A stretch of DNA of 64,000 bases from Clostridium saccharoperbutylacetonicum N1-4(HMT) (GCF_000340885.1 NC_020291.1:3905001-3969000), one strand, 5' to 3'. Positions 38,481-48,636 are shown, counted from the first letter of the stretch. Made by a program: numbers and translations. Notes: generated by a model not told the origin, from the sequence alone.

Positions 38481-41400
38481 TTATAGCCAACTATGTTGTT
38501 TATTATTAATTATTACTTTTTCTAAGTTAATAATACTATCCATTATTTCTTCAACACTACACTCTTTTTCGATATTTATGTAATATTCATGTTCTATCTC
38601 TTGGATAGTGTAATAACAAAATCCAATATCATCCAAATCCGATCTGTCATTGATTAATTTTTCTAATTTTGAATTTATCTCTACAAAATTATCCCAACTA
38701 CTTGCTCCTATATTAACTAATGCTTTTTGGGCATTAGTTTGCACACCATCATAATTAAAATCCTTGAATTTCTTTTCATAAGTTAGCTCTATAATTTTTA
38801 TTAATGTATCTACACATTCATTTGCTCTAATCATTGAAATAGCTTTATTAATATTGTTATGATATACTCCCTCATTAAATGGTGAATTATTATTTTTCAT
38901 CCAATTATAATAAAATTTCAAGCCTTCAACTCTACTTAACCGAATTAGATATTTAGCATAATAAAGACAGTTTTTACCGTCCGCAGAGTTTCTCATACAT
39001 AATATCAAATAATCTGAAATGGCATCAGTATACTTAATATAGGCTATATTAAGTACATCCCAGTATAAATCTCCATCTAAATGAATTAAATATTTTTTTA
39101 TAAAATCACTTGATTTCAAATAAATGGTAAGATACTTTGCTGAAATTATCCTTTCAGTAGATAATTTTTCTTTATTCAATAAAACTTTACCTGCTTGATT
39201 AACTACTCCATCAATATTTTTGTTAATACAATATCTCATATGGTTTTCATAAATTATTCCCCTTATATCACGATTATGCAAATTATAAAGTATTCGATTT
39301 TTTACCTTTACTTCAGGTAATATATTAATAATATATTCAATTCCAAGTTGTTTCCCTTGCTTATAATAATCAAATTCGAGCATATCTAACATAGTATCAT
39401 CAGGATATATCCAATCAAACAAATCCCTATAAAACCATAAATATATACACAAATTATTAGTGCTTTGACTAGTACCATAATATTTTATTGCATCTCTAAA
39501 GTTAGCTTTACCCATAAATTCATAACAAATAGTTTTTAGCATAAGTTCCTTAGATTTAATTATTTCTATTTCATTATTGTTTGATGTAATCAATAAATGT
39601 GCTTGGCTTAAAACTATATAATTCCAATTTTTTTCTATTATTTCAGGTTTAAAAACGTCTTTTTCTCCCAAATAGAATAACATAAATCGCTTTATATGTT
39701 GTAAATCATATCTTTCTCGTAATAAATTATTATCCATTTTTACAATTTCATCATGTGACATTAATTTTTTATGGAAAAATCCGCAAAATTCAAAAACTAA
39801 ATTCTTGAATTTCTCTTTATCAAATAAACTGTCAAAATAAATTCTAGTTCCATCTTTTTTTATCTTGTCCCAATTCATCACAATTGGCTTAATTAACTTA
39901 GTTAAAGTTTTTTCCTCATACAGCTTTATTAATCTTTCATAATCAATTAAAGTTCCAGAAATAGAATTAATTAATTCTAAAGCAATACTATTATCGTAAT
40001 CTCCATCTACATAACTTTCTATAAAACATTCTAAACAGTTATCATCAGTTATATAGTAATATCCATCATGCAGTCTATACTTTCTTTCTTTTAAGTAACG
40101 CAAAAAAATAGATTTTCTTATATTCACTTTATCAAAATTTTCTATTAGAATTATGAGATTATCTTTATAAAAATGCTTAACAAAGAATAAAAAAAGATTA
40201 TATGCCAAATCAATTACTCTTTTATCTATGATAATAACATTACTCATTGATTTACATAGATTTTTAATAATTTCATCATATCTATAACATCTCTCAGTAC
40301 CTAATAGAAATTCCTCAGTCCTTTTTAAAGTATTATATTGTCTTATAAGAGAAAATCCTCTATAAAACTCCGTTTGTTCATCAAATAGTGTTGTATCTTC
40401 ATACTTATATTGGCTAGTTGTACGTAAACCTTTATTAACTTCTGAATATCTACATAAGAAAACTTCTATATTTTCATCTACAATGTTATGCTCGTTACAT
40501 AAATTAAAATAGCCTGCCCGTAGATAAGAATTTTCATTTTCTTTATTATACTCAATTATTTTTTTTAACTCTAAACTATTTCCCAGCCTATATTTTCCCA
40601 TTAACCTTAAAGCATAATATTTTTCATTATTTCTATATTTATTTGATAAACAAACAAATATCATAAGTTTTTCTATCCTATCATTTTGCCCACATAATGA
40701 ATCAAGATTCATTAAAATAAGAAGTGCACTTCCTACTATAGTAAAATGTCCATTATTTTTTATATTTTCACAAAGATAATTTACTATTTCTTCCGATTCA
40801 ACAAACTTTGCAAAATTTTTATTATCAGTAAACCAAATTTTTTTAGCTGCATATTCTTGAAATATATTTTTGAATAGATTTTCTCTATTTTTAATTGAAA
40901 TACGTTTATTCTCAAGACTAGCTATTAATTCTTTATTCGATCTTACAATCCATTCAAAAAGACCATCCTTCTTATATAACGCTAATAAAAATGATATAGT
41001 ATTTACCCAAGTATCTTTGATTCTATCAGGATTATTCTCATATGTAACCAATCGTTGAATCTCGTTAAGTGGACACTGCGATAAATATTCTGCTGCTAAA
41101 AACTCACCAAAATTATTATGTTCAAAACACCACTCATTTTTTTCAGTCTTATACCATAGGGAACAATATTGAACTAGTCCTCTTTCCTCATCCTTAGTTA
41201 TTAGTTTTCGATACTCTCCATCAGTAAGAAAATTCTTTCCTATGCATCCTAAAGCTAGTCCAATAATTTTCAATAGTTTATATATTTTATCTTTTGCATC
41301 ATTTACGAACCCTATATTTTTATATTTATTTTCATCAACTTGAAGACTTTTTTCTATTATTTCTTTTATTAAGCTATTTCTGGGTGGCAGCCTACCTTCT

Positions 41401-42584
41401 GCTTCAAATAATTTTATAATAATACTTAAATAAAAAGGAGATTTTACAATGTCATAAAACCTATTACGTTGTATTTCTTTCCAAAAAAAAGTAGTGTTCA
41501 CCGCTATTAATTTCAAGTAATCATTAATACTTTCATCGTTAAGAGGACATAATGATGTTTCTGTAAATCGTTCTATCGTGCCCGAAAAACATTCTGATTT
41601 TCTATTATAAAAATTTGTTCGCGTAGTAATTAATACTTTACATTGAGGATTATTTCTTAAAAAAAACTCAATATTACATACAAATTTATTTATACTACCT
41701 TTTATAATTTCATCAAATCCATCAAAAATCATTACCATATTTTCATAAGGTACATCTTTATATGCGTTAGGTATTAAATCTTCTATCTTTTGACCAGTAT
41801 AAGTATTTAATCTATAATAAAAAGCGAAAGATTCTTTAAAATGCGAGTTAATATAATTAGATACCATTTTTGCTGCTATACTTTTTCCGCTTCCAGCATC
41901 ACTTAGTATAAGCATATGACTACTTATACTAAAGACATCATAAATATTTACCCCTTTCTCAAATCCCATTAACACCTGTTGATATTTATCTGATACAATA
42001 ACATATCTAGAAATATATCTTTTATCAACATTTTCCATAATCTTATCAACATATTTCATTTGTTTTTTATACTCTATAGATTCAAATTGTTCTTTTATAA
42101 AAATATATACTTCTTTAAGTCTATCAAAATCTAAAAATCTTATTGTTTTAAGTATATCTTTTATTTCCAAGATATCATTTTTGATATCGAAAGATATTTT
42201 ATTCTTTGTATCAAAACCTTTTGTAAATTTAGTTTTATTTACTAATAGTAAAACTATTAATCTATCATATTTTTTTTCAAATTCATTACATAGAAATTTA
42301 TCTATAGTTTCTTGTACCTTATTTCTTTTATTATTTGAAGTTACTTGAATACAAATACGATTTTTTTCATCACCTAAATCTATAGCACTTACATTTTTTT
42401 GAATGCTATTTATATTGATCAAATTATATTTATATACAATATTTAGAAGCTCTCTAAAAAAATCCTCAGCAATAATATTAATATTATAAAGATTTATACT
42501 ATTTTGTAATTCAACCTCATTTTTAAGTTGGCAAAGTTTATTAACTATAAAATTGATGTACTCTTCTCTTTTCAATGTATTCAT
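38481..42584 (-). CDS. SMEK-domain STAND (NACHT-like) NTPase (1367 aa)
   Basis: Large signal-transducing NTPase. N-terminal SMEK-like region (about 1-165) with EDFFRELLNIVY, VSAIDLGDEKN (67-72) and CIQVTS (79-83), a layout like restriction-endonuclease-fold cores. A NACHT-type NTPase follows: Walker A at 229-235 (DAGSGKS), Walker B at 283-292 (MVMIFDGFDE), an ITTR sensor-like motif and a winged-helix-like end (EHNNFGEFLAAEYL). The remaining 800 residues are alpha-helical with no assigned repeat, likely the ligand sensor. The ATG at 42584 has TAGGAGAAG upstream. STAND proteins with such layout are known phage sensors; this one's trigger is unknown. Confidence 0.85.
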   Translation of the reverse strand: MNTLKREEYINFIVNKLCQLKNEVELQNSINLYNINIIAEDFFRELLNIVYKYNLININSIQKNVSAIDLGDEKNRICIQVTSNNKRNKVQETIDKFLCNEFEKKYDRLIVLLLVNKTKFTKGFDTKNKISFDIKNDILEIKDILKTIRFLDFDRLKEVYIFIKEQFESIEYKKQMKYVDKIMENVDKRYISRYVIVSDKYQQVLMGFEKGVNIYDVFSISSHMLILSDAGSGKSIAAKMVSNYINSHFKESFAFYYRLNTYTGQKIEDLIPNAYKDVPYENMVMIFDGFDEIIKGSINKFVCNIEFFLRNNPQCKVLITTRTNFYNRKSECFSGTIERFTETSLCPLNDESINDYLKLIAVNTTFFWKEIQRNRFYDIVKSPFYLSIIIKLFEAEGRLPPRNSLIKEIIEKSLQVDENKYKNIGFVNDAKDKIYKLLKIIGLALGCIGKNFLTDGEYRKLITKDEERGLVQYCSLWYKTEKNEWCFEHNNFGEFLAAEYLSQCPLNEIQRLVTYENNPDRIKDTWVNTISFLLALYKKDGLFEWIVRSNKELIASLENKRISIKNRENLFKNIFQEYAAKKIWFTDNKNFAKFVESEEIVNYLCENIKNNGHFTIVGSALLILMNLDSLCGQNDRIEKLMIFVCLSNKYRNNEKYYALRLMGKYRLGNSLELKKIIEYNKENENSYLRAGYFNLCNEHNIVDENIEVFLCRYSEVNKGLRTTSQYKYEDTTLFDEQTEFYRGFSLIRQYNTLKRTEEFLLGTERCYRYDEIIKNLCKSMSNVIIIDKRVIDLAYNLFLFFVKHFYKDNLIILIENFDKVNIRKSIFLRYLKERKYRLHDGYYYITDDNCLECFIESYVDGDYDNSIALELINSISGTLIDYERLIKLYEEKTLTKLIKPIVMNWDKIKKDGTRIYFDSLFDKEKFKNLVFEFCGFFHKKLMSHDEIVKMDNNLLRERYDLQHIKRFMLFYLGEKDVFKPEIIEKNWNYIVLSQAHLLITSNNNEIEIIKSKELMLKTICYEFMGKANFRDAIKYYGTSQSTNNLCIYLWFYRDLFDWIYPDDTMLDMLEFDYYKQGKQLGIEYIINILPEVKVKNRILYNLHNRDIRGIIYENHMRYCINKNIDGVVNQAGKVLLNKEKLSTERIISAKYLTIYLKSSDFIKKYLIHLDGDLYWDVLNIAYIKYTDAISDYLILCMRNSADGKNCLYYAKYLIRLSRVEGLKFYYNWMKNNNSPFNEGVYHNNINKAISMIRANECVDTLIKIIELTYEKKFKDFNYDGVQTNAQKALVNIGASSWDNFVEINSKLEKLINDRSDLDDIGFCYYTIQEIEHEYYINIEKECSVEEIMDSIINLEKVIINNKQHSWL

Positions 42585-42687
42585 TAAACTTCTCCTATAA
42601 CCTACCATTAAAATTAACATTTTCTCTATATTAATCATAAATCCATTCTAACTGATTCATTGTATTCTTTAAATTTGTAAAGCTCAT

Positions 42688-43782
42688 CTATAAGTTATAA
42701 TTAGGCATTTTCACCACACAGTATTCAATATCATTTTCAGTTACATCTTCAAAATTCATAAATTTAATATTATTCATCTTAATTTTTAAGTGTGTTCCAA
42801 ATTCAATATTTCCCATTGTGATTTCTTTATCCTCATTACTTACAACTGCAGGAACTATATAGAATTCCTTTTTCACCTCTAATTGCTTTTTAAATATAGC
42901 AAGATAATTAGTAAACATATTTATATCCATATATTGATATCTTGAAATCACTGCAAATAAAGTTTCATCCATCAAAAATCCTTGTTTTTCTGCTCTTTTT
43001 ATGCATTTATCTATATTGCTAGTTATATGTACAAAGTATCCATCACAACTACCTATATTCTTTTTTTCAATTATAGAAATTTCTATATCATTAAATACAT
43101 TATCTCCACAATTTCTTTTCCAGTCTTTAAATATCTTACTTGCACTTTCTTTATCTTTGTATAATAACCCCATTATAGGTGGTGCTTCATTTTTAGGATC
43201 AAACATATATGCAACACCTCTCCATTTCGCCTTATCCCAAGATTTTAAGTCAATCATTGAGGTAACAAACATATTTTTTCTTTCTTTTGGTTGTACTATA
43301 TTTTCTTCTACCTCTCCAAGCGGTGGTTTTATAGTATTTTTTATGCCTTTTAGCCTATTGCATAACTTCTTAAAATCCTTTTCTCTATCTACATAATAAT
43401 ATGTTGAACTTTGTAGCGGCTTCAATATTTTTATTGTATTATAATCATTAAATATTATTGGTATAAATTTCGTATTATTGCAACATGATTCATATAAATG
43501 TTGGTATATAATATTTAACTCCCAATTTACACCTTTTCCTTCTCCAGAATTAAAATTCATTACCTTATCATAATATAACTGTGTACATACAATAAGCACA
43601 TAATCTGAATTCTCAATTTGATTATCCATCCATCTTGGCCATCCTTCTGGTGGGCACTCTTCATATTGGTCAATATTTGCATCTATGTTATAACTCCTTA
43701 AAGTATTAGAAAACTCTAATACTTTATCAGCAAATTGTTCTGTATCATGTGCATATGATATAAATACTTTTGGTATATTCAT
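42688..43782 (-). CDS. SEFIR-domain (TIR-like) protein with unknown C-terminal domain (364 aa)
   Basis: Residues 1-150 match the SEFIR family: PKVFISYAHD, NIDANIDQYEECPPEGWPRWM, YVLIVCT, GKGVNWELN and a KFIPIIF strand. Bacterial SEFIR proteins are known to act in phage defence by NAD depletion. Residues 160-364 form a separate alpha/beta part (MFVTSMIDLKSWDKAKWRGV, GLLYKDKESASKIFKDW, YFVHITSNID) that I cannot assign. It is first in the cassette; the start follows GGGGGGAGAGAACAA. The next gene, the STAND NTPase, begins 103 bases on. Confidence 0.88.
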   Translation of the reverse strand: MNIPKVFISYAHDTEQFADKVLEFSNTLRSYNIDANIDQYEECPPEGWPRWMDNQIENSDYVLIVCTQLYYDKVMNFNSGEGKGVNWELNIIYQHLYESCCNNTKFIPIIFNDYNTIKILKPLQSSTYYYVDREKDFKKLCNRLKGIKNTIKPPLGEVEENIVQPKERKNMFVTSMIDLKSWDKAKWRGVAYMFDPKNEAPPIMGLLYKDKESASKIFKDWKRNCGDNVFNDIEISIIEKKNIGSCDGYFVHITSNIDKCIKRAEKQGFLMDETLFAVISRYQYMDINMFTNYLAIFKKQLEVKKEFYIVPAVVSNEDKEITMGNIEFGTHLKIKMNNIKFMNFEDVTENDIEYCVVKMPNYNL

Positions 43783-44071
43783 TTGTTCTCTCCCCCCAAT
43801 AATCTTAATAAATTTTCTAATCTAAAATTTAATTCATATCCAATTCAAGTCTGTAATTAACTTTTTCTATTGTACCTTTATTTAAATAATATCATAAATA
43901 CTGTATATTTCTACAAAATAATGTAACTTTATTTTATCTATTAGGAAAATAACAAATATAAATTTTTTTCACTTAATTTACTGACTTTTTATTTCCCTAA
44001 TTATTGTATAACAAGAATTTTGCTCTTAATAATTTAAGTATAATGTCAGTCCCAAAATACAATTATTTTAA

Positions 44072-44958
44072 TCAAACTCCATTTTTCTCAAATACATATC
44101 CATCATTTGTAACACAACTGTCATACATCTTCCCATCATCTCCAAAATCATACCAATTGTCATCAATTAACTTCCACAAAGGTTTATCCTTATTCCATCT
44201 AACCATCTTACACTCATCATCTAAGTAATACCAACCCTTATACCCTTCATCATATACCAGGCACTTTTCAAAGCATATCCCCTACTATCAAATATATACC
44301 ATTCTTCATTAATTTCTTTCCATCCATTATCAGCTGTATAGTAATATTTATTTTGAATATCTGTACAATACCACCAGCCTATATCATTTCGATTCCACCC
44401 AAGCTTCCATTCCTCATCACTTGATTCATCTGCTCCAACTAGTCCATTTACAATAGTTCTTGCAATCACTTCAGCATTATATTTATCTGCATCACCACTA
44501 TCAGCAAATAAGCATTCAACTAATATTGCAGGCATAACAGTTCTATTGAACACAATAAGGCTTCTTGTTTTCACTCCTCTGTTTGGTAAGTTTAAAGAAC
44601 TCGATAATGCATTAACAACTTTCACAGCATATTGATTAGCAATTTCTGATTTTCCTTCAACACATACTTCTGGACCTGTTCCTCCCCCTGCATTAATATG
44701 AATTTCCACATACAATTCTACATCTAAAGATTTTGCTATTTCATTTGCTTGATCTGATCTATTATAACAATCTTCACAGCTATAGCTATTACTCTTATCA
44801 ATCCTAAGTAAATTAACTCCATGGCCTTTCTCCTTCAGATATTGCGAAACTAAAGGCCCAATCATTCTAGTGCAATTACTTTCATCAAGTCGATCAACAA
44901 CTCCACACCCAACATTTCCACTTGCAGTATGACCTACTGCAATAATAAAATTACTCAT
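44072..44958 (-). pseudogene. N-acetylmuramoyl-L-alanine amidase with cell-wall-binding repeats, frameshifted
   Basis: Amidase_3-type zinc amidase: IAVGHTASGN at the start, ELYVEIHINAGGG, and the Glu motif AILVECLFADSGD. Aromatic wall-binding repeats follow (WKLGWNRNDIGWWYCTD, YYYTADNGWKEI, WYIFDSRGYA). The frame stops at 44221, but binding repeats continue in another frame (YDEGYKGWYYLDDECK to FEKNGV, stop 44072). Near 44262 the text TGGTATATGATG would be TGGTATTATGATG in an intact gene, so one T is missing. The catalytic domain is whole, so the 245-residue product may still work. The ATG at 44958 has GAGGAGATG. Confidence 0.75.
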
Positions 44959-45160
44959 TTTAAACATCTCCTCTTTAATCATTAATTTTCAAATGTATCT
45001 TTATAAAAATGTAATTTATTTTTTCTCTACCTAATTTATATGGTTATCCGCCATATATACTAGATATATAAATAAATTTAACCCAAAATATAATATTTGT
45101 ATTTTAATAAATCTCATTAAAAATTGTTCCTAAACTCTTAAGTGAAATAAGGAGGTTTAT

Positions 45161-45748
45161 ATGGATTTTGATTATATTGAAACTTTAGTTACTAGATGCA
45201 GAAATAATGATGAAGAAGCAAAAGAAAAACTAGCTACAGAATTTAAACCTTTGATCTGCAATATTTCAAAAAGAACTTTTATTGATGGATACAACAATCT
45301 AGACCTTCAACAAGAATGTTATCAATCGCTTTTCAAATCCGTTTCAATGTACAATTTAGAAAAGCATAGATTCGTTGCCTATGCTACCAATGCCATAAAA
45401 AATAATATGAATGATTTAATAAAAAAAATTAAAAATAGAAATTCTACTGAAGGTAATAATGCCTTAAGCCTACATGATAATTTTGAAAAAGATATTCCAT
45501 CAGAAGAAATATCTACTGAAGCTTCTCTATGCGACCTCTGCGATTATGAAGAATTAAGACTTGCACTTAAAAGTTTAAATCAAGATGAAATAGAATTCAT
45601 TGACTTTATATTCTATAGAAACAATACAATTAAAGATTACGCTTATTATAAAAATCTGCGTTACTCCACTGCCCTTTTTAAAAAGAACTCAATTTTAAAA
45701 AAGATATTAAATAGCATATCAATGAATTATAAAAATTCAAAAGCATAA
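45161..45748 (+). CDS. Sigma-70-family factor of the UviA/TcdR type (195 aa)
   Basis: Short alternative sigma factor: region 2-like CNISKRTFIDGYNNLDLQQECY and KHRFVAYATNAIKNNM, a linker, and region 4-like LRLALKSLNQDEIEFIDF. Group-5 clostridial sigma factors (BotR, TetR, TcdR, UviA) drive toxin and bacteriocin genes and have this size. The helix-turn-helix of region 4 is weak by eye. The ATG follows AAGGAGG. It lies 200 bases from the divergent amidase and 1.2 kb before a YvrJ-type gene, the same kinds of neighbours as uviA/uviB. Confidence 0.75.
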   Translation: MDFDYIETLVTRCRNNDEEAKEKLATEFKPLICNISKRTFIDGYNNLDLQQECYQSLFKSVSMYNLEKHRFVAYATNAIKNNMNDLIKKIKNRNSTEGNNALSLHDNFEKDIPSEEISTEASLCDLCDYEELRLALKSLNQDEIEFIDFIFYRNNTIKDYAYYKNLRYSTALFKKNSILKKILNSISMNYKNSKA

Positions 45749-45781
45749 GAGCTCCAAGGTCATTTTAACCTTGGAGCTCTT
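45747..45781. terminator. Strong bidirectional terminator
   Basis: A perfect 14-base stem AAGAGCTCCAAGGT and its complement with a 7-base loop, between convergent genes. Confidence 0.85.
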
Positions 45782-45801
45782 GCATTTTATAATACTAATA
45801 T

Positions 45802-46125
45802 TTATTCAAAATTAAAACTATTAATTACCTTGGTAGTTTTCTCCACATAATCATCAACAACTTTATCAATTCCATCACAAATATATTTTAAGCTGCACCC
45901 CTCACATTTATTAAGTATACCATCTTCAATAAGTGAGCAAGTCAATTCATCATCAACCGTTGAATTTCTGATAGCTAAAGCTATTTCCTTTTTATCATAT
46001 ACCTCGGCTTCTTCTGAATTAATTTTAATTTGATCCTTAATCATTTCCAACACACTCCAAAAATTATTTGCAGCTGTAAAAAATTTATGAGCTGCTATTA
46101 TGGATATATGTTTTAAACTCCTCAA
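45802..46125 (-). CDS. Hypothetical protein with CxxC motif (107 aa, start uncertain)
   Basis: Unrecognised. Helical N-terminal part (HKFFTAANNFWSVLEMIKDQ), then a Cys cluster at the C-terminal side (CSLIEDGILNKCEGCSLKYIC), which could bind zinc or FeS. The frame begins with a TTG with no ribosome site; an internal ATG at 46044 (80 aa), after GGAGTGTGTTGGAA, is a plausible alternative. Convergent with the sigma gene. Confidence 0.45.
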   Translation of the reverse strand: MRSLKHISIIAAHKFFTAANNFWSVLEMIKDQIKINSEEAEVYDKKEIALAIRNSTVDDELTCSLIEDGILNKCEGCSLKYICDGIDKVVDDYVEKTTKVINSFNFE

Positions 46126-46318
46126 TCACATAAAAATAACTATAAAATTTATGTCTCATTACCCTCAACCCGCATTTTATAAGAAAATTCTTAAGTTCTT
46201 ATATTCCAAAGTTCTAAAATTCATAAATTCTAAAATTTTTAAGAATTTATATTCTCCACCCATATAACATATTTAAGAAGATAATATTTAAAATAATCTG
46301 ATTAAGGGGGAAATCTTA

Positions 46319-46840
46319 ATGTCCAGAAGAAAAAATAAAATTCCAAAAAGTGATTTTGAATATGATGAAGGTGAAGTATTTGGATTTACAAGTGATGTTC
46401 CGGTACCCGGCAACTGCATTTCATCCTTTTCTTTTGATGATAATTCGATAATAGAAAACACTAAATCACTTCCTGAAAATAAATCAACTGATAATACTTC
46501 TATTAAATCATATGAAGAGGCTAATATCCAAATTGATACTTCACCAACTAATATTCAAAGTACTTCCCAAGATCCTATAGAAGTAAAAAACATTTCTACA
46601 AATACAAATGATATTTTTGATAACAGAAGAACTCCTGTAGCTAATGGTGCTGCTCCTCCTATCGATGGTGAAGCTCCAACAATAAAAAGAAGTTATACCC
46701 TCAGAAGCTCTACCATACGAAAAATTAATGAATTAAAAAGCATACATCCAGATATTAATGTATGTGTTAGTAGCATTGTAGATATAGCAATTTCCCATTA
46801 TCACAATCACATTTTAAATGAAGGAGGCACACAATATTAA
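46319..46840 (+). CDS. Protein with C-terminal ribbon-helix-helix-like domain (173 aa)
   Basis: An acidic, Ser/Asn-rich disordered N-terminus (about 1-120) precedes a C-terminal segment KRSYTLRSSTIRKINELKSI and VSSIVDIAISHYHNHIL, which fits a ribbon-helix-helix DNA-binding dimer. The ATG follows AAGGGGGAAATC. Between the sigma factor and the YvrJ gene in the same direction, so it could be a regulator or partition-type protein of that cluster. Family not identified. Confidence 0.6.
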   Translation: MSRRKNKIPKSDFEYDEGEVFGFTSDVPVPGNCISSFSFDDNSIIENTKSLPENKSTDNTSIKSYEEANIQIDTSPTNIQSTSQDPIEVKNISTNTNDIFDNRRTPVANGAAPPIDGEAPTIKRSYTLRSSTIRKINELKSIHPDINVCVSSIVDIAISHYHNHILNEGGTQY

Positions 46841-46917
46841 CTTTAAAAATTATTTATTCCAAATTACTAAACTAATATATTTTTTCTCATATATCCTTTG
46901 CAGGAGGTGATAAAATC

Positions 46918-47106
46918 ATGGAAGTAAATGAATTAATGAATTTGATAGTAAATAATGGTTTTGCCATAGCAGTTGCAGCATATTTGCTAATTCGCTTGGA
47001 AAAACAAATTATTAATCTATCCAATTCAATCAACAAATTAAACACCATAATTTCAACCAAACTTGGAGTTGTTATTGAAAATGATGATTCTAATAAAGTG
47101 GCATGA
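46918..47106 (+). CDS. YvrJ/UviB-like small membrane peptide (62 aa)
   Basis: One N-terminal transmembrane helix (NNGFAIAVAAYLLIRL) then an amphipathic heptad-like helix (EKQIINLSNSINKLNTII) and an acidic tail. This is the pattern of YvrJ family peptides and of the UviB/BhlA holin-like peptides encoded with clostridial bacteriocins. The ATG follows GCAGGAGGTGATAAAATC. Confidence 0.75.
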   Translation: MEVNELMNLIVNNGFAIAVAAYLLIRLEKQIINLSNSINKLNTIISTKLGVVIENDDSNKVA

Positions 47107-47109
47107 GAA

Positions 47110-47150
47110 AAGGCTATAAACATTAATTTTCAATGTTTATAGCCTTAAAA
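47110..47150 (+). terminator. Terminator of the YvrJ-like gene
   Basis: AAGGCTATAAACATT and its exact complement with a 7-base loop, followed by AAAATTTG; a minus-strand T-run is also possible. Confidence 0.8.
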
Positions 47151-47268
47151 TTTGTTTATATTTTCATTCTATTGTAACTATATATAAGTTTTATTAATTC
47201 ATTTGATGTTACTTCATCTAGTAGTATTTTAAAAATAAAAATACCGCAAATTCATTTTATGCAATTTA

Positions 47269-47838
47269 TTATTTTTTAATAGAAAAATTTCCATACATAT
47301 TTTTAAACTTTGGATTACTGCAAAAGCTCATGAAATATTCAATTATTAATGAAAGCCTTCTTTCAATTTGAATCGTTGCCAATTCTCTTATGAGTTTATC
47401 TTCAGATTCATACTGATTTATTAATACATTTTCTATTTCAATTACTAATATCTTTAACAAAATTCGAATATTTTGAAATGGAATATTTATATCAATTGAA
47501 ATTAACTCACTAGGAATATTACTTAATTCAAAATTAACATCTTTCAGTTTTTTAATCTCTCTTGTCATTACATTGTGTAAGTTCGTTCTTTCACCTTCCA
47601 TAACTTGAAGTAAAAGCAAGCTACCAATTGCTAAATGAACAAATTCTTCTATCATCTGTATTCCTTTTTCTCTATTTTTACTTATCACATAATTTTGCAT
47701 AGTATTTTGTTTATTAAATGTCCATCTCGCGATAAAAACACTCACAATACCTGCTAGAAAAGTACCTAAAAATGCTCCAAATACACTTATCCATGAATTA
47801 ACAGTATCTTTGTTAAACAATAAATCTTTAATACTCAT
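47269..47838 (-). CDS. Hypothetical membrane-anchored protein (189 aa)
   Basis: One N-terminal transmembrane helix (about 13-35: WISVFGAFLGTFLAGIVSVF) followed by an entirely helical cytoplasmic part. No known domain. The ATG at 47838 follows GTGGAGGAGAAA. Same general build as the 218-residue protein at 48.9-49.6 kb, although the sequences differ. With the 204-residue protein between them they may form a small accessory module. Confidence 0.6.
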   Translation of the reverse strand: MSIKDLLFNKDTVNSWISVFGAFLGTFLAGIVSVFIARWTFNKQNTMQNYVISKNREKGIQMIEEFVHLAIGSLLLLQVMEGERTNLHNVMTREIKKLKDVNFELSNIPSELISIDINIPFQNIRILLKILVIEIENVLINQYESEDKLIRELATIQIERRLSLIIEYFMSFCSNPKFKNMYGNFSIKK

Positions 47839-48021
47839 TTTCTCCTCCACAATTTGTATTATAAGTTGATTATAGCATAATCTTTTTATCGCATTATTCA
47901 ATTATCAAAGATTAATCTAATTCATCAAATTTTTATTACACAGCATTTTAAATCATTATAGTTTTATTAAAAATCTTGTGTCAACACTAGCCATAATAAA
48001 AAGAATAATAAATAAACTTGG

Positions 48022-48636
48022 TTATGTTAATATAGGATCTAGAACGATAATCCCTCCTATATATTGTAAAATATTTTTGTCAACTTTTGAAATAAACTTC
48101 TTATACGTTTTGTTATTTACTAGTACTACAATTGTCTTGCTTATATCAAATTCAAAATCACCTTTTATTCTCCATTCTCTTTCATGTGTCCAGTCAATTA
48201 TTTGGTCGCGATTACTTAAATCAAAATTAACAATTCTCCACCACTCATCTTTATCAAGCAATTTTTTTGCATCCTCAGTTTTTTCATAAATCACTGGTCG
48301 TCCACCTTTTTCGTAAACATATGTTTTTTCAAAAGCTAATCCTATAGGCCTATATCTAACTTTAAGCTTCTTATCATTACTCCGTAATATTTGTTCATGA
48401 TAAGTATTTTGACATAATCCATACGTAGTAGTATCTTGAAAGCATACAGCTTTATTGGATCCAACAATAAAACCTGAGTTTGTAGTACTGCCATTTAATT
48501 TTCTATCATTTAGAATTTTGATAATGACATCAATGGTTTCCAAACTATCATTTCCTCTAGTTAAATGATATACGTAACCGCTCATATCTGATCTATTTCG
48601 AATTCTTTTTGTCCAATCCTCTAATTTATAAGCCAT
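48022..48636 (-). CDS. Hypothetical protein, abortive-infection/DUF2971-like (204 aa)
   Basis: MAYKLEDWTKRIRNRSDMSG, then YVYHLTRGNDS, TTNSGFIVGSNKAVCFQDTT, YEKGGRPVIYEKTEDAKK, DEWWRIVNFDLSN and DWTHEREWRIKGDFEF. The arrangement (an FxD-type turn with W-containing strands and an E-W-R-end) resembles DUF2971-like proteins found in prophages and defence regions, but I cannot confirm the family. The ATG at 48636 follows TTAGGAGGAAG. Confidence 0.6.
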   Translation of the reverse strand: MAYKLEDWTKRIRNRSDMSGYVYHLTRGNDSLETIDVIIKILNDRKLNGSTTNSGFIVGSNKAVCFQDTTTYGLCQNTYHEQILRSNDKKLKVRYRPIGLAFEKTYVYEKGGRPVIYEKTEDAKKLLDKDEWWRIVNFDLSNRDQIIDWTHEREWRIKGDFEFDISKTIVVLVNNKTYKKFISKVDKNILQYIGGIIVLDPILT

